Below, piece after piece: positions 7,979 through 16,472 of a stretch of 64,000 bases of DNA. The notes under the pieces are model-generated. The model saw only the letters and a program-made list of their open reading frames with translations, made no database searches and was not told the DNA's origin. Source of the stretch: Marinicella litoralis (GTDB taxonomy: Bacteria > Pseudomonadota > Gammaproteobacteria > Xanthomonadales > Marinicellaceae); assembly GCF_002591915.1 (NCBI RefSeq), contig NZ_NIHB01000002.1:690133-754132 (forward strand), written 5' to 3'. The position numbers were made by a program, and so were the translations under genes. How positions within the stretch are numbered: the first letter of the stretch is position 1; each line of letters starts with the position of its first letter.

Positions 7979-8233
7979 ATGAAATTTTTAAAAACTTTAT
8001 TCATTACAATGGCCATTTTTGCTCAAACGGCATTTGCAGCAGTCAATGTAAATTCAGCAGATGCTGAAAAAATTGCGGCTGAATTGAAAGGTGTTGGCAT
8101 TTCTAAAGCCACCGCCATTGTGGCTTATAGAGAAAAAAACGGCCCGTTCAAAACCATTGAACAATTGACAGAAGTCAAGGGCATCGGCTTAAAAACTGTA
8201 GAGAAAAACAGAACCGAAATATTACTTAAATAA
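7979..8233 (+). CDS. ComEA-family helix-hairpin-helix protein, exported
   Basis: An 84-residue protein. Residues 1-20 (MKFLKTLFITMAIFAQTAFA) are a signal peptide, followed by VNVNSADAEKIAAELKGVG and a second HhH copy, LTEVKGIGLKTVEKN. This is the short ComEA form common in proteobacteria, a periplasmic DNA-binding protein implicated in pulling DNA across the outer membrane during natural transformation; in many species its physiological role is untested. The start at 7979 is supported by AAGGAG 6 nt upstream. An earlier in-frame ATG at 7946 would only add a K-rich extension without ribosome site. It stands alone between divergent and convergent genes. Confidence 0.9.
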   Translation: MKFLKTLFITMAIFAQTAFAAVNVNSADAEKIAAELKGVGISKATAIVAYREKNGPFKTIEQLTEVKGIGLKTVEKNRTEILLK

Positions 8234-8250
8234 AAAATTAAGCAATAACA

Positions 8251-8277
8251 CCGCCGGATTCAAACAGAATCTGGCGG
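8251..8277. terminator. Shared hairpin terminator between convergent genes
   Basis: An 11-bp stem CCGCCGGATTC / GAATCTGGCGG (one G-T pair) with loop AAACA lies between the ComEA-like gene and the convergent zapG gene, whose stop codon falls inside it. The T-rich tails are short on both sides (ACTTTGTTT on +; a run of T further out on -). Confidence 0.6.
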
Positions 8278-8616
8278 ACTTTGTTTGGCTTCATCACTGC
8301 TTTTTAAATATTTGATGGTCACCTCTCTGGATTTGCGATTGATTAACTGATTCTGTATTTGTTCATCAGTCAATAAGCTTTCAGCAGAATCCGACAAATG
8401 CTCAAAGACCTCTTTATAACTGTCAGTTAAATTGTCAATCAAATCAGCCGTTTTTGAAAAATGACTTTCAACTTCAAGCTGGTATTTATCCAACTTCTCT
8501 TGAACCGCCTTCACCCCTGTGTCTGAGGTCGTTTTTTTATGTAACAAATGCATGACTACCATGCCTATCAACAAACCCACTACACCTGCCACTAAAATAT
8601 ATATCAAACCGTCCAT
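8260..8616 (-). CDS. zapG: ZapG (YhcB, DUF1043) inner-membrane division/envelope protein
   Basis: A 118-residue protein with one N-terminal membrane helix (about 4-24, LVAGVVGLLIGMVVMHLL). A coiled-coil follows, containing ESHFSKTADLIDNLTDSYKE, the signature of the YhcB/DUF1043 family. In E. coli YhcB/ZapG interacts with divisome and elongasome proteins and influences envelope synthesis. Length and topology fit the family. It is preceded by a DUF2288 gene 3 nt away on the same strand, and ends in a terminator shared with the ComEA-like gene. Confidence 0.87.
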   Translation of the reverse strand: MDGLIYILVAGVVGLLIGMVVMHLLHKKTTSDTGVKAVQEKLDKYQLEVESHFSKTADLIDNLTDSYKEVFEHLSDSAESLLTDEQIQNQLINRKSREVTIKYLKSSDEAKQSPPDSV

Positions 8617-8619
8617 CTG

Positions 8620-8928
8620 TTATTCCTCATTGTGTATTTCTTGAACCAGTACCCAAGGGGCAACGGTTACTGCATTAAACTCTGTTCTAGATACAACCCA
8701 TTCCTTGGCATGCTCATCATGGGCCCTGACAACCTGCTCATCATCAATCCACTGTTGAATTTGTTGCACATCATCGTCATGTAAACTCATGGCCACATCA
8801 ATTATTGGTAACTGGTCAGAAACCATGATCATCATCCCTTTGGCAAAAAACTTTTGCAGCTCTTGGAAACTGATTTGCCCTAATTCCTTTTCAAACCTTT
8901 GTCTTGTGGTTAAATTTTCTTCATTCAT
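8620..8928 (-). CDS. DUF2288 domain protein
   Basis: A 102-residue soluble protein. It contains ELQKFFAKGMMIMVS, a central acidic DDDVQQIQQWID helix and ends VAPWVLVQEIHNE, all hallmarks of DUF2288. The start at 8928 overlaps the upstream Sel1 gene by 8 nt and gives the family's usual length; a longer in-frame extension to 9105 would run entirely inside the Sel1 gene and is rejected. Function unknown. The neighbouring zapG suggests nothing specific. Confidence 0.82.
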   Translation of the reverse strand: MNEENLTTRQRFEKELGQISFQELQKFFAKGMMIMVSDQLPIIDVAMSLHDDDVQQIQQWIDDEQVVRAHDEHAKEWVVSRTEFNAVTVAPWVLVQEIHNEE

Positions 8929-9739
8929 AATTAAGTTGAGGTTGCTCTCTCCATGGTTCTCTTTGTACATAACTTTGTAGTCGGCGAATCGCTCCATAAC
9001 ATAACTCATCACCCCCTTCGCTGAATTGTTGGGTGAATTGGTCGACTGATTCAGCAAATGCTTTTTCATTGGCTGACAAGTCCAGATCACAAAAATCTTC
9101 AACAATCCATGATTGAACTTCTATGGCTTCATTAAACTCTGCTATTTCTGCAAAAACAGCAGCTTTGGTGTCTAAATAAGCCCAAGGAATGGGCTCCATC
9201 CTGCCATACAAACTTTGTAATTCTGAAAATATTCGCCAAGCTTTTTGGCCATTTCTACAAGACTTGTCCGGTAATGTTGCCAACATCCAAGCATAGTCAT
9301 TGAAAGCCGCTTTGACATCTCGGGAAGATGCTTGTTCCAGTAACTCATAGGCTTTATGACAATCGAAGCCATCATCACCTAAACTGTAAATTGGGTACAG
9401 CGACAAGCGGTAAAAGGCTTCCCCATGCCCTTGTTCTGAAGCTTTCTCAAACCATGACTTGGCCTCAACATAAAGCGCTTCACCATACAACAACTTGCCA
9501 ATTTCATACATGCCGTGGACATAGCCCATTTCAGCCGATTTTAAAAACCACTCCTTGGCTTTGACTAAATTTTTTTCAATTCCCATGGTGCCTTCAGCAA
9601 ATGCAGTGGCAATGAAAAAGGCACTTTCAGCATGACCAGATTCCACTTGTTCAATCAATGAGGGAGGAATAACAGTCTCTTCTGCTTTAAGCGCTGAAAA
9701 TTGAAACATTAAAAAGATGATGACAATTATTTTATCCAT
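8921..9739 (-). CDS. Exported Sel1-repeat protein
   Basis: A 272-residue protein with a signal peptide (about 1-19, ending ALKAE). Sel1-like/TPR-type helical repeats follow (about 35-130): GIEKNLVKAKEWFLKSAEMG and YVEAKSWFEKASEQGHGEA have the A-x-x-W-F/A-x-K-A spacing. A C-terminal region of about 130 residues without recognisable domain follows. Sel1 proteins are usually scaffolds in the periplasm. It overlaps murD2 by 13 nt upstream and DUF2288 by 8 nt downstream, so it belongs to the pmbA-murL-murD2 transcription unit. Whether it has a cell-wall role is not known. Confidence 0.8.
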   Translation of the reverse strand: MDKIIVIIFLMFQFSALKAEETVIPPSLIEQVESGHAESAFFIATAFAEGTMGIEKNLVKAKEWFLKSAEMGYVHGMYEIGKLLYGEALYVEAKSWFEKASEQGHGEAFYRLSLYPIYSLGDDGFDCHKAYELLEQASSRDVKAAFNDYAWMLATLPDKSCRNGQKAWRIFSELQSLYGRMEPIPWAYLDTKAAVFAEIAEFNEAIEVQSWIVEDFCDLDLSANEKAFAESVDQFTQQFSEGGDELCYGAIRRLQSYVQREPWREQPQLNYE

Positions 9740-11025
9740 TGTTCGAATTGTTGGCCTCTGTGTTGGTAATCTTTAAATGCATCAAAACTTGGCGCTCCCG
9801 GGGACAGCAAAACAACATCACCCATGGATGCAGCATTGACAGCTGTTTTGACCGCATCTTTTAAATTTGGTTGCCATATAGATTGTGTTTTTATTTCATG
9901 ATTCAAGATGGTTTGGTGTATTTTTTCACCATTTTGTCCACTACAGACAATCATTTTCGGTGGTTGACTCTTGATTGCCTCAACCCACCAGTCCCAATCC
10001 ACCCCACGATCAAAGCCACCGACCAACACAATTGTTTTTTTGACATCCACCGTTTTTAATGCCGCCAAGGTGGCATGGGGTGTCGAAGCAATACTGTCAT
10101 TGATAAAATCTACGCCATGAATTTGACCCAAACTTTGTAAACGGTGCGGCAAGGGTTTGAATTGCTTTAAAGAATTCATCGCCGCTTTGATGTCCAAGTG
10201 CAACAATTCAATCACTGCACAAACAGCCGCTGCATTGATAAGATTATGAGCCCCTTTGAGTTGCCAACCATATGCTGACATCAAGGCTTTGTCCTGATAC
10301 ATCAATACATGATTCAACTCATAAAACCCATTTTCTTGATTGAACCAATTCACTTGATCGTTTGCGTTGAGCTTGTCAACATATTGAATCAGTTGCTGGT
10401 CTTTGGCGTTCAATACTTTCAGTTTGGCGTGCTTGAGTAAACAAAGTTTATCCTGATGATATTGCTGTTCACTGAGGTGCCAATTTAAATGCTCAACATA
10501 TAGATTCAAAATCACTGCGATGTCTGCTTTGATGGCACCATCTTGAGACTGGTAACTGGAAGTTTCTAATACGACAAAATCATATTTTTCAGTACAACTG
10601 ATCAAAGGCACACCAAAGTTGCCAGCCAAAACCACAGCAAAACCCAGGTCACTCAGCACATTGGCTAACATGGCACAACTGGTGCTTTTTCCCTTGGTTC
10701 CTGTGATGGCAATGACCTTACCACTCTGCTCATTATGAAACCACAAAGATGTGCTGCTGATGATTGCGCACTGAGCTGATTTTGCTGGCTCAATGTAAGG
10801 CGAAATGCCGGGTGATTTAATCACCACATCAAATTGATCCAAGCATGCAGTATTGACCTCTTGGGTATAAAAGTTGTATGGCTGACCATCTATTTCATCG
10901 ATAGGACACAGCACAGTAAAATCAAGATTTGAACACCGCAGTTTCAGGTATTGAGCGGTGGCTTTGCCTTCAACTCCATAGCCCCAAATGGCCACTTTTT
11001 TCTGCTTCAGCTCACTTAAATTCAT
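9727..11025 (-). CDS. murD2: MurD2-type UDP-MurNAc-L-Ala--L-glutamate ligase
   Basis: A 432-residue Mur ligase. The N-terminal Rossmann segment reads VAIWGYGVEGKATAQYL, the ATP P-loop is GTKGKST (109-115), and ETSSYQ (154-159) is the MurD-class signature, followed by NLYVEHLNWH. It is shorter and more divergent than classical MurD. Above all, it overlaps by 14 nt a MurL-type gene. In Xanthomonas this pair makes D-Glu-containing precursor without free D-glutamate: MurD2 adds L-Glu to UDP-MurNAc-L-Ala and MurL inverts it. The classical murD position in the dcw cluster of this window is empty. L-Glu specificity is inferred from context, not from a known residue. Confidence 0.78.
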   Translation of the reverse strand: MNLSELKQKKVAIWGYGVEGKATAQYLKLRCSNLDFTVLCPIDEIDGQPYNFYTQEVNTACLDQFDVVIKSPGISPYIEPAKSAQCAIISSTSLWFHNEQSGKVIAITGTKGKSTSCAMLANVLSDLGFAVVLAGNFGVPLISCTEKYDFVVLETSSYQSQDGAIKADIAVILNLYVEHLNWHLSEQQYHQDKLCLLKHAKLKVLNAKDQQLIQYVDKLNANDQVNWFNQENGFYELNHVLMYQDKALMSAYGWQLKGAHNLINAAAVCAVIELLHLDIKAAMNSLKQFKPLPHRLQSLGQIHGVDFINDSIASTPHATLAALKTVDVKKTIVLVGGFDRGVDWDWWVEAIKSQPPKMIVCSGQNGEKIHQTILNHEIKTQSIWQPNLKDAVKTAVNAASMGDVVLLSPGAPSFDAFKDYQHRGQQFEQWIK

Positions 11026-12355
11026 AGCTCAAAGCCTGCAAAAAATTTCTTTTATCTGGAATTTGATGCGGTGTACTGACTTGAAAAAGCCTGTCACCTT
11101 CTTGGGGATCGAAATGAGCAATTTGATCAACCCAGTTTAAAACAGCTGGGTCATCGTTCCAATCAGTGTGCTCTGCCAACATCCGCATAGCAGTTCTACA
11201 TTCACGTTCTTCACCCACACATTCAAAAGGCTTCTGCCCTTTAACGCCTAACAAGGCTGCGAATAAATCTTGCAATTGATCATCAGCCAATAAGTTTTTG
11301 TTGAAAATATGCAGCAATTGTTGTTTTTTTATAAACGGAGCAAGGCACAAAAAAACAAACGCACATTTTGGGCATTCCCCACACCAATGGTTAGCACTGT
11401 TTCGCGAACCTGCTAAATGAAAGTTTCTGTTACAGCTGGAAAAATAGGGGAAATACGGAGTCAGCTTGGCAAATTTTTTCACCACAGCCAATTCTGAAAA
11501 TGGCCTTAATAATGAAAAGTAATCCAAATGAATGGCTATATCGTTATGGATGATTGATTGCCAGGCTTGTTCAAACTCAAACGATTTAGAGTATTGGTGG
11601 TTGACCCAACGGCCTTTCTCATCTTCTACATTGCCTACATCAGCCGATCGCTCATTGGAAAAAACCACACTGTCATAATCAAACAACAACGCAGCCACAA
11701 CCGCTACACATGAATTAATGGCAGTAATGGGAACATGCCCATTGAACGCGCCTTGTTCATTGACCTCTTTCAATCGGGCATCAACCGTTCGCCTGACTTG
11801 CAACAAAGGTATCGATGTTTTCTCAGCCACTGATTGAATAAAAGTCGATTGTCCAACCACAAATAAGCTGATGTCCTCAGCCAAGTTTTTCAACATTTCA
11901 ATACTGACCAATGAATCTTTTCCGCCACCGATGGCGACCAAAGACCTCGCTTGAAGACCTGTGATTGACGCTGTTTCAGGCTTTGACTGGCTGGGGAAAT
12001 CAATAAAATCCAACCAAGGCTTTTGGTTTTCAAAGGCCAATTCAGCCAAGCCTGATTGCCAAGTTTCAGTCAACCAAGCCGCTTGGCGATCATTGGGCAG
12101 GTTTTGACTGAACTTTAATTGCCTAGCCAATGATGTTTTGTAGTAACTGACTCCAGCCATCCAGTGCAAACAATTCAAAGCAGTTTCCAACGGTTGTTGA
12201 ATCTGCTCGTATCTGGTTTTTGTTGCTGCTGGAAAGTCAAATTGTTCACTGAAAAAACCAAACTGGCTGTCGAAATAATTCAGTACCAAATGTCCCGAAT
12301 CAGGATTAAATTGCCAATCCAAAAATTCAAAGTAATGATTTGACGCAGTGGTCAT
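11012..12355 (-). CDS. murL: MurL-type UDP-MurNAc-L-Ala-L-Glu epimerase
   Basis: A 447-residue protein. The segment SLVAIGGGKDSLVSIE (GGGKDS at 143-148) resembles an ATP-pyrophosphatase P-loop, and CGECPKC (325-331) forms a four-residue-spaced cysteine pair near the C-terminal third. These features and the adjacent MurD-like ligase match MurL, the ATP-dependent enzyme described in Xanthomonas oryzae that converts the terminal L-Glu of UDP-MurNAc-L-Ala-L-Glu to D-Glu. It would act in the cytosol in peptidoglycan precursor synthesis. Its ATG shares one base with the pmbA stop, and its 3' end overlaps murD2, so the three are translationally coupled. An unrelated PP-loop enzyme is the alternative. 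Confidence 0.8.
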   Translation of the reverse strand: MTTASNHYFEFLDWQFNPDSGHLVLNYFDSQFGFFSEQFDFPAATKTRYEQIQQPLETALNCLHWMAGVSYYKTSLARQLKFSQNLPNDRQAAWLTETWQSGLAELAFENQKPWLDFIDFPSQSKPETASITGLQARSLVAIGGGKDSLVSIEMLKNLAEDISLFVVGQSTFIQSVAEKTSIPLLQVRRTVDARLKEVNEQGAFNGHVPITAINSCVAVVAALLFDYDSVVFSNERSADVGNVEDEKGRWVNHQYSKSFEFEQAWQSIIHNDIAIHLDYFSLLRPFSELAVVKKFAKLTPYFPYFSSCNRNFHLAGSRNSANHWCGECPKCAFVFLCLAPFIKKQQLLHIFNKNLLADDQLQDLFAALLGVKGQKPFECVGEERECRTAMRMLAEHTDWNDDPAVLNWVDQIAHFDPQEGDRLFQVSTPHQIPDKRNFLQALSYEFK

Positions 12356-13689
12356 CAGTCACCTGCTATGGTCATTTCATCAATTAACCATGAACCTGTA
12401 AGGGTTTTACTTCTCTTGTCTACATCATTGCCTGTTGCCACCAAGGACTTATACATGTCTTTTAACTGGCCGGCTATGGTCAGTTCTGAGACTGGAAATT
12501 GAATTTCCCCATTTTCCACCCAGAAACCAGAAGCGCCTCGAGAGTAATCACCGGTGACCGTATTGACACCTTGGCCCATCAATGAGGTGACATACAGCCC
12601 TCTGTTCATGGTTTTGATTAAAGCCGAATCAGTGGTTGTGGTTTGAACTTCGAGATTGTGTGCACCACCTGCATTCCCGGTGGTTTGCAAACCCAATCTC
12701 CTGGCAGAATACACCGACAACAAAAATCCATTTAGCACGCCATCTTTAATCAGGTGACGTTGCTTGGTTTGAACACCATTGCTGTCAAAGTTTCGGCTGG
12801 CAAAGCCACTGGGGATAAAGGGGTCTTCAAACAAGTTAAACCAAGTTGGAAACAACTGTTGGTGCAAATCATTTTTCAAAAAACTGGATTCTTGATACAA
12901 GGCACTGCCGCTGATTGCAGACAACATATGACCCATTAAGGATTTGGCGCACGATGGGTCAAACAAGACCGGCGCCTTGGTAGACTTAACTTTTCTTGAA
13001 CCCAATCGTTCAAGCGTTCTGTATGCAGCTATTTTGCCGATATTTTCTGGTGGCGGAAATAAACCAATGTCTCTTGTAGCATCCCACCAATATTCACGCT
13101 CCATGACATCGTCTTGTTCTGCAATACAAACCACACTGGCTGATACATTGCTGCCTTTCTTTTCGCCGAAAAACCCTTGGCTGTTGGCATAAATACTGTA
13201 GCCATCACCCAGTTGAACATTGGACTCATCCACGTTGATGGCTTGTCCTTGCTGTGCAGCATAATCAACCGCCCCCTGTTCCGCAGTCAAGGCCATTTGC
13301 ACCAATTCATCGGCAGATTTTTCGTTGTTATAAAAAGTTTGTAAGTCTTTAAATTCCGTAGCTAACAAAGCCTTTTCAGCCAAGCCTGCGGCCTCATCCG
13401 GTTCTGTTAAGCTGGCAATTGCCATGGCTTTTTCTATCGTCAAATCAACACTGTGTTGGTCCACCACTGCAGTAGATGCAGAACCTTTGGCCTGATCTTT
13501 GTAAACAGTTACTATCAAAGACCTGTCTTGATTGTTTTCAATGGTGTCAACTTCTCCATTGCGGCAACTGACCGAAACACCACTACCTTCAGAGTAAACC
13601 ACCTCCGCTTGAGTGGCTCCTTTTTTTGACAATTGGGTTAATACTTTTTCGACGAAATCTGTTGATGACATATGAATTAATGGTCGCAT
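12355..13689 (-). CDS. pmbA: PmbA/TldE family metalloprotease subunit
   Basis: A 444-residue member of the TldD/PmbA family. It has the N-terminal AEVVYSEGSGVSVSCRNGEV stretch, the central GSRKVKSTKAPVLFDP segment, and the C-terminal GASGFWVENGEIQFPVSELT motif. PmbA (TldE) forms a heterodimer with TldD that degrades unfolded peptides and processes some peptides such as microcins; TldE lacks the catalytic HExxxH, and none is visible here. It is divergent from darP, as in E. coli. The first ATG is at 13689; a second at 13671 (MSSTDFVEKV) is equally plausible, and neither has a Shine-Dalgarno. Confidence 0.92.
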   Translation of the reverse strand: MRPLIHMSSTDFVEKVLTQLSKKGATQAEVVYSEGSGVSVSCRNGEVDTIENNQDRSLIVTVYKDQAKGSASTAVVDQHSVDLTIEKAMAIASLTEPDEAAGLAEKALLATEFKDLQTFYNNEKSADELVQMALTAEQGAVDYAAQQGQAINVDESNVQLGDGYSIYANSQGFFGEKKGSNVSASVVCIAEQDDVMEREYWWDATRDIGLFPPPENIGKIAAYRTLERLGSRKVKSTKAPVLFDPSCAKSLMGHMLSAISGSALYQESSFLKNDLHQQLFPTWFNLFEDPFIPSGFASRNFDSNGVQTKQRHLIKDGVLNGFLLSVYSARRLGLQTTGNAGGAHNLEVQTTTTDSALIKTMNRGLYVTSLMGQGVNTVTGDYSRGASGFWVENGEIQFPVSELTIAGQLKDMYKSLVATGNDVDKRSKTLTGSWLIDEMTIAGD

Positions 13690-13694
13690 TATTT

Positions 13695-13712
13695 TGTAAA
13701 GTGTAGTTTACA
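13695..13712. promoter_or_regulatory. TyrR-box-like palindrome upstream of pmbA
   Basis: TGTAAA-GTGTAG-TTTACA is a perfect inverted repeat matching the TyrR strong-box consensus TGTAAA-N6-TTTACA; one more base pair extends each arm (TTGTAAA / TTTACAA). It lies just upstream of the pmbA start in the divergent pmbA/darP gap. A further CTTACAA half-site lies 10 bases away. Whether a TyrR/PhhR regulator exists in this genome is unknown. Confidence 0.4.
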
Positions 13713-13861
13713 AGATTTATCTTACAAATTGTATTTTGATCAAAAAAACAGCCACCAATCTGCCGGCTCATACTTTTTCTGCCATTTTCAGCCACTAAAA
13801 GCCAAACACATCCCAGTTAATGCCGGTATTTTGATAAAATTCACGTCTTAAAATAAAATGT

Positions 13862-14422
13862 ATGCGTTTAATTATGGGCAAAAAACACAAAGATTTTGAA
13901 ATCACTGATTTTAATGATGAAAGTGAAGAAGTCAGTAAGACACAAAAGAAACAAATGGCTGTTGAACTGCGAGAAGTGGCAAAACTCATTACTGACATGC
14001 CAAAAAGCAAATTGGCTGAACTTGAATTACCCGCACAGTTTTTAGACGCCATTGAAGAAGCCAAAAGAATCAACAGCCACATTGCAAAAAAACGGCACTT
14101 TCAATTCATGGGTAAATTATTAATTAAATTGGATCATGTTGGAATCCAAGAAAAAATGTTGCGCATTAATAATTTAGATGGGCATTACCAGATTCGTGAT
14201 GAAGTCATTACGGCTTGGATAGAACATTTTGGCGAACATGAAAAACCCTTGTTTGAACACTTATTTGAAAATCATCCACATGAAGAAATCAATGCCTTGC
14301 GCCAAACATTAAGAAATTATAAGAAAAAACCAGACAACCCAACCAGCAGAAAAAAACTGTTTCAAGCCTTAAGATCACTGGATAAAAAAAATGAGTTGAT
14401 CAATCCACTGATCTTATTCTGA
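13862..14422 (+). CDS. darP: DarP (YjgA, DUF615) ribosome-associated protein
   Basis: A 186-residue basic, helical protein. KTQKKQMAVELREVAKLI near the N-terminus, and LRQTLRNYKKKP followed by LFQALRSLDKK at the C-terminus, are characteristic of YjgA/DUF615. In E. coli this protein binds late 50S precursors and helps large-subunit maturation. It is transcribed divergently from pmbA, the conserved gammaproteobacterial arrangement. The first ATG (13862) and a second at 13874 (MGKKHKDF) are both possible. Confidence 0.92.
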   Translation: MRLIMGKKHKDFEITDFNDESEEVSKTQKKQMAVELREVAKLITDMPKSKLAELELPAQFLDAIEEAKRINSHIAKKRHFQFMGKLLIKLDHVGIQEKMLRINNLDGHYQIRDEVITAWIEHFGEHEKPLFEHLFENHPHEEINALRQTLRNYKKKPDNPTSRKKLFQALRSLDKKNELINPLILF

Positions 14423-14445
14423 TTCTTAGGTCTTTTCCGTTTTAT

Positions 14446-15132
14446 TTACGGTGACTCTGAAATCTTTACGCCAACGCCTGGCAAGGTGTGCAGCAGTTGT
14501 TTGTCAAAAGGTTTGTCTATGGTTTTTCGTAAGATATACAAGTGACTGCGCAACACATCAGAATCAGGAATTAGATCGCCCCACAACTGTTGTGCCAATT
14601 GGTCTTTGGTGACTATTTCAGGCGTTTTCTTCATCAGCACTTTCAAAATCTGTAAGCCAGTTGGCGATACTTTTAATTTTTGATTGCCTCGATAAACTTC
14701 CATGGTTCCTAAATCAAACACCAAATCACCCACTTTCAGCGCTTTAGAATCGAACTCACCACGATGTCTTCTGACCATTGATTGAATTCTGGCAACCAAT
14801 TCATCTGGATTGAATGGTTTGGCTAAATAATCATCGGCACCATTGTCAAAGCCCTTCAATTTATCGGCGATTTGATCTCTGGCAGTTAACATGATTATAG
14901 GCACATCTGACTTGGCCTCTTTCCTAATTTTTTCACAGACACCAAAACCGTCCAGCCCAGGTAACATCACATCCAGAACAATCGCATCATAAGGGTTGGT
15001 AACGGCCAAATGTAAACCAGTGATACCATCTGCAGCAAAGTCTACCACAAAGTCTGCCATTTCTAAGTGATCGGCAATGGTCTGAGCCAAGGCCTGGTGA
15101 TCTTCCACTATCAATACATTAATTTTACTCAT
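14446..15132 (-). CDS. OmpR-family response regulator
   Basis: A 228-residue two-domain regulator. The receiver domain (1-115) has the acidic pair VEDH, the phospho-acceptor Asp in AIVLDVMLPGLDG, the conserved Thr in IIMLTARD and Lys in YLAKPFNPDEL. The winged-helix DNA-binding domain (about 130-225) contains LRSHLYILRKTIDKPF and ends LLHTLPGVGVKI. Its ATG overlaps by 4 nt... the relation is that its start lies at the 3' end of the histidine kinase gene, which precedes it in the same operon. The stimulus is unknown; the adjacent lipid-modification cluster, coupled to the kinase gene, may be part of the response or just co-transcribed. Confidence 0.92.
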   Translation of the reverse strand: MSKINVLIVEDHQALAQTIADHLEMADFVVDFAADGITGLHLAVTNPYDAIVLDVMLPGLDGFGVCEKIRKEAKSDVPIIMLTARDQIADKLKGFDNGADDYLAKPFNPDELVARIQSMVRRHRGEFDSKALKVGDLVFDLGTMEVYRGNQKLKVSPTGLQILKVLMKKTPEIVTKDQLAQQLWGDLIPDSDVLRSHLYILRKTIDKPFDKQLLHTLPGVGVKISESP

Positions 15133-16472
15133 ATTTTATCCAATTTTTCAGATGCTAAAATTTCTATTTCGTTCAAGGTTAAGGTCACACTTGTACCTAC
15201 TCCCAACTCACTGGCAAATTCAATTTCCCAGTCACACTGTTTACATATCATATCGACAATCGCTAAGCCGAGTCCAAAACCTTTTCCTTTTTCATGCTCA
15301 TCGGCTTTATAGAATGGTTCAAAAATTCGACTGAGTTGTTCGGCACTCATGCCCTTGCCATTGTCTTCAATGGTAATTTTCGCCCCATCAACTTCAACTT
15401 TGATTAAAACGGGGTCCTTCGAATGTAAGCAGGCATTGCGGACTAAATTACTCACCACGATGCAAAATAACTGCTCTGGCATATGGGCTTGAATCAAATG
15501 TTTGGCATGCCAGTGTAATTTGATGTCTCTGGGATCAAACAACCTGATGGTGTCTTGAACCGTACTTTTCAACAAATCATTCACCAACACAGGTTCTTCT
15601 GACACCTCGCTGACTTCATTCCTTGACAACATCAACAAGGCTTCAATCAAAGCTTGCATTTCCTCAATCATGGGCTCCATTCGGGTCACCAGCTCCATGC
15701 CTTTGTCGGTTAATTTTTGTTTCTTTAACATGCCCATCGAACCACGCAAAACGGTCAATGGTGTACGCAGTTCATGCGATGCATAGCGAGAAAAATTCCT
15801 CTCTCGACTGATCAACTGAGAAATCCTGACTGAAAAATCCTCAAATGAATCAATCAACACATTGACATCCAAATGTCCCGTTTGTTTGATGTCATCAAAT
15901 TTCAATTTTTCAATACCAGATTTAGAAATTTTGGCACTTTCAAGTCTATCAACCAGTTGAAGTACTGGTGAAAAGGCGCGTTTTGAAAAGACAAATGAAA
16001 CAAAGGCTGGTAGATACACAATCAATAAAACAATGATCAGCGGTGTGATACCAAAATACAGGGCCAGTTTAGAAACCTGTGCTTCCTCAAACACCAAGAT
16101 CAGTTTGGTGTCACCCCGTTCACTCACATAAGCTATCGGCCTTTTGCCGTTCAATTCAATGCGTTGGTACTGTTCAGTGATGTTTTTCAATGCTTTAGGC
16201 ACCAATGAAAAGTCGTTATTCTCGACCACATAACCCGTTAAATTCATGGTCTTGGGTAAAGGAAATTCTACAAAGCGGTCCTTGTGCTCCCAATAAAATT
16301 CAGCTTCACCAATCAAAGCTTCCTTGATCAACACATCCTCAACCACTTTGGCTGCGCCTAATACACCCAGCACTGTGGCGATACTGATAAATATCAATTG
16401 CATGATAAACACTTTATTCAAGCGGCTGATCATGCTGCCACGTTCAATTTTTTTTCTTTTGATTTTTTTCAT
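15129..16472 (-). CDS. Sensor histidine kinase
   Basis: A 447-residue inner-membrane kinase. Two membrane helices (about 20-42 and 140-162) flank a periplasmic sensor of about 95 residues with no recognisable domain. A HAMP-like linker leads to the H-box RYASHELRTPLTVLRG (His phosphorylation site), the N-box NLVRNACLHS, and the G boxes EDNGKGM and GKGFGLGLAIVD. It should autophosphorylate and pass phosphate to the response regulator encoded immediately downstream (4-nt ATGA overlap). Its own ATG overlaps the stop of the upstream methyltransferase gene by 4 nt, linking the two-component system to the lipid cluster. Confidence 0.92.
   Translation of the reverse strand: MKKIKRKKIERGSMISRLNKVFIMQLIFISIATVLGVLGAAKVVEDVLIKEALIGEAEFYWEHKDRFVEFPLPKTMNLTGYVVENNDFSLVPKALKNITEQYQRIELNGKRPIAYVSERGDTKLILVFEEAQVSKLALYFGITPLIIVLLIVYLPAFVSFVFSKRAFSPVLQLVDRLESAKISKSGIEKLKFDDIKQTGHLDVNVLIDSFEDFSVRISQLISRERNFSRYASHELRTPLTVLRGSMGMLKKQKLTDKGMELVTRMEPMIEEMQALIEALLMLSRNEVSEVSEEPVLVNDLLKSTVQDTIRLFDPRDIKLHWHAKHLIQAHMPEQLFCIVVSNLVRNACLHSKDPVLIKVEVDGAKITIEDNGKGMSAEQLSRIFEPFYKADEHEKGKGFGLGLAIVDMICKQCDWEIEFASELGVGTSVTLTLNEIEILASEKLDKI

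Noticed and set aside
8929-9105. Longer N-terminus for the DUF2288 protein
   Set aside because: It would run inside the Sel1 gene; the family length and the 8-nt overlap start at 8928 fit better.
9727-11025. Classical MurD
   Set aside because: Possible by fold, but divergence, the overlapping MurL-type gene and the missing murD slot favour MurD2.
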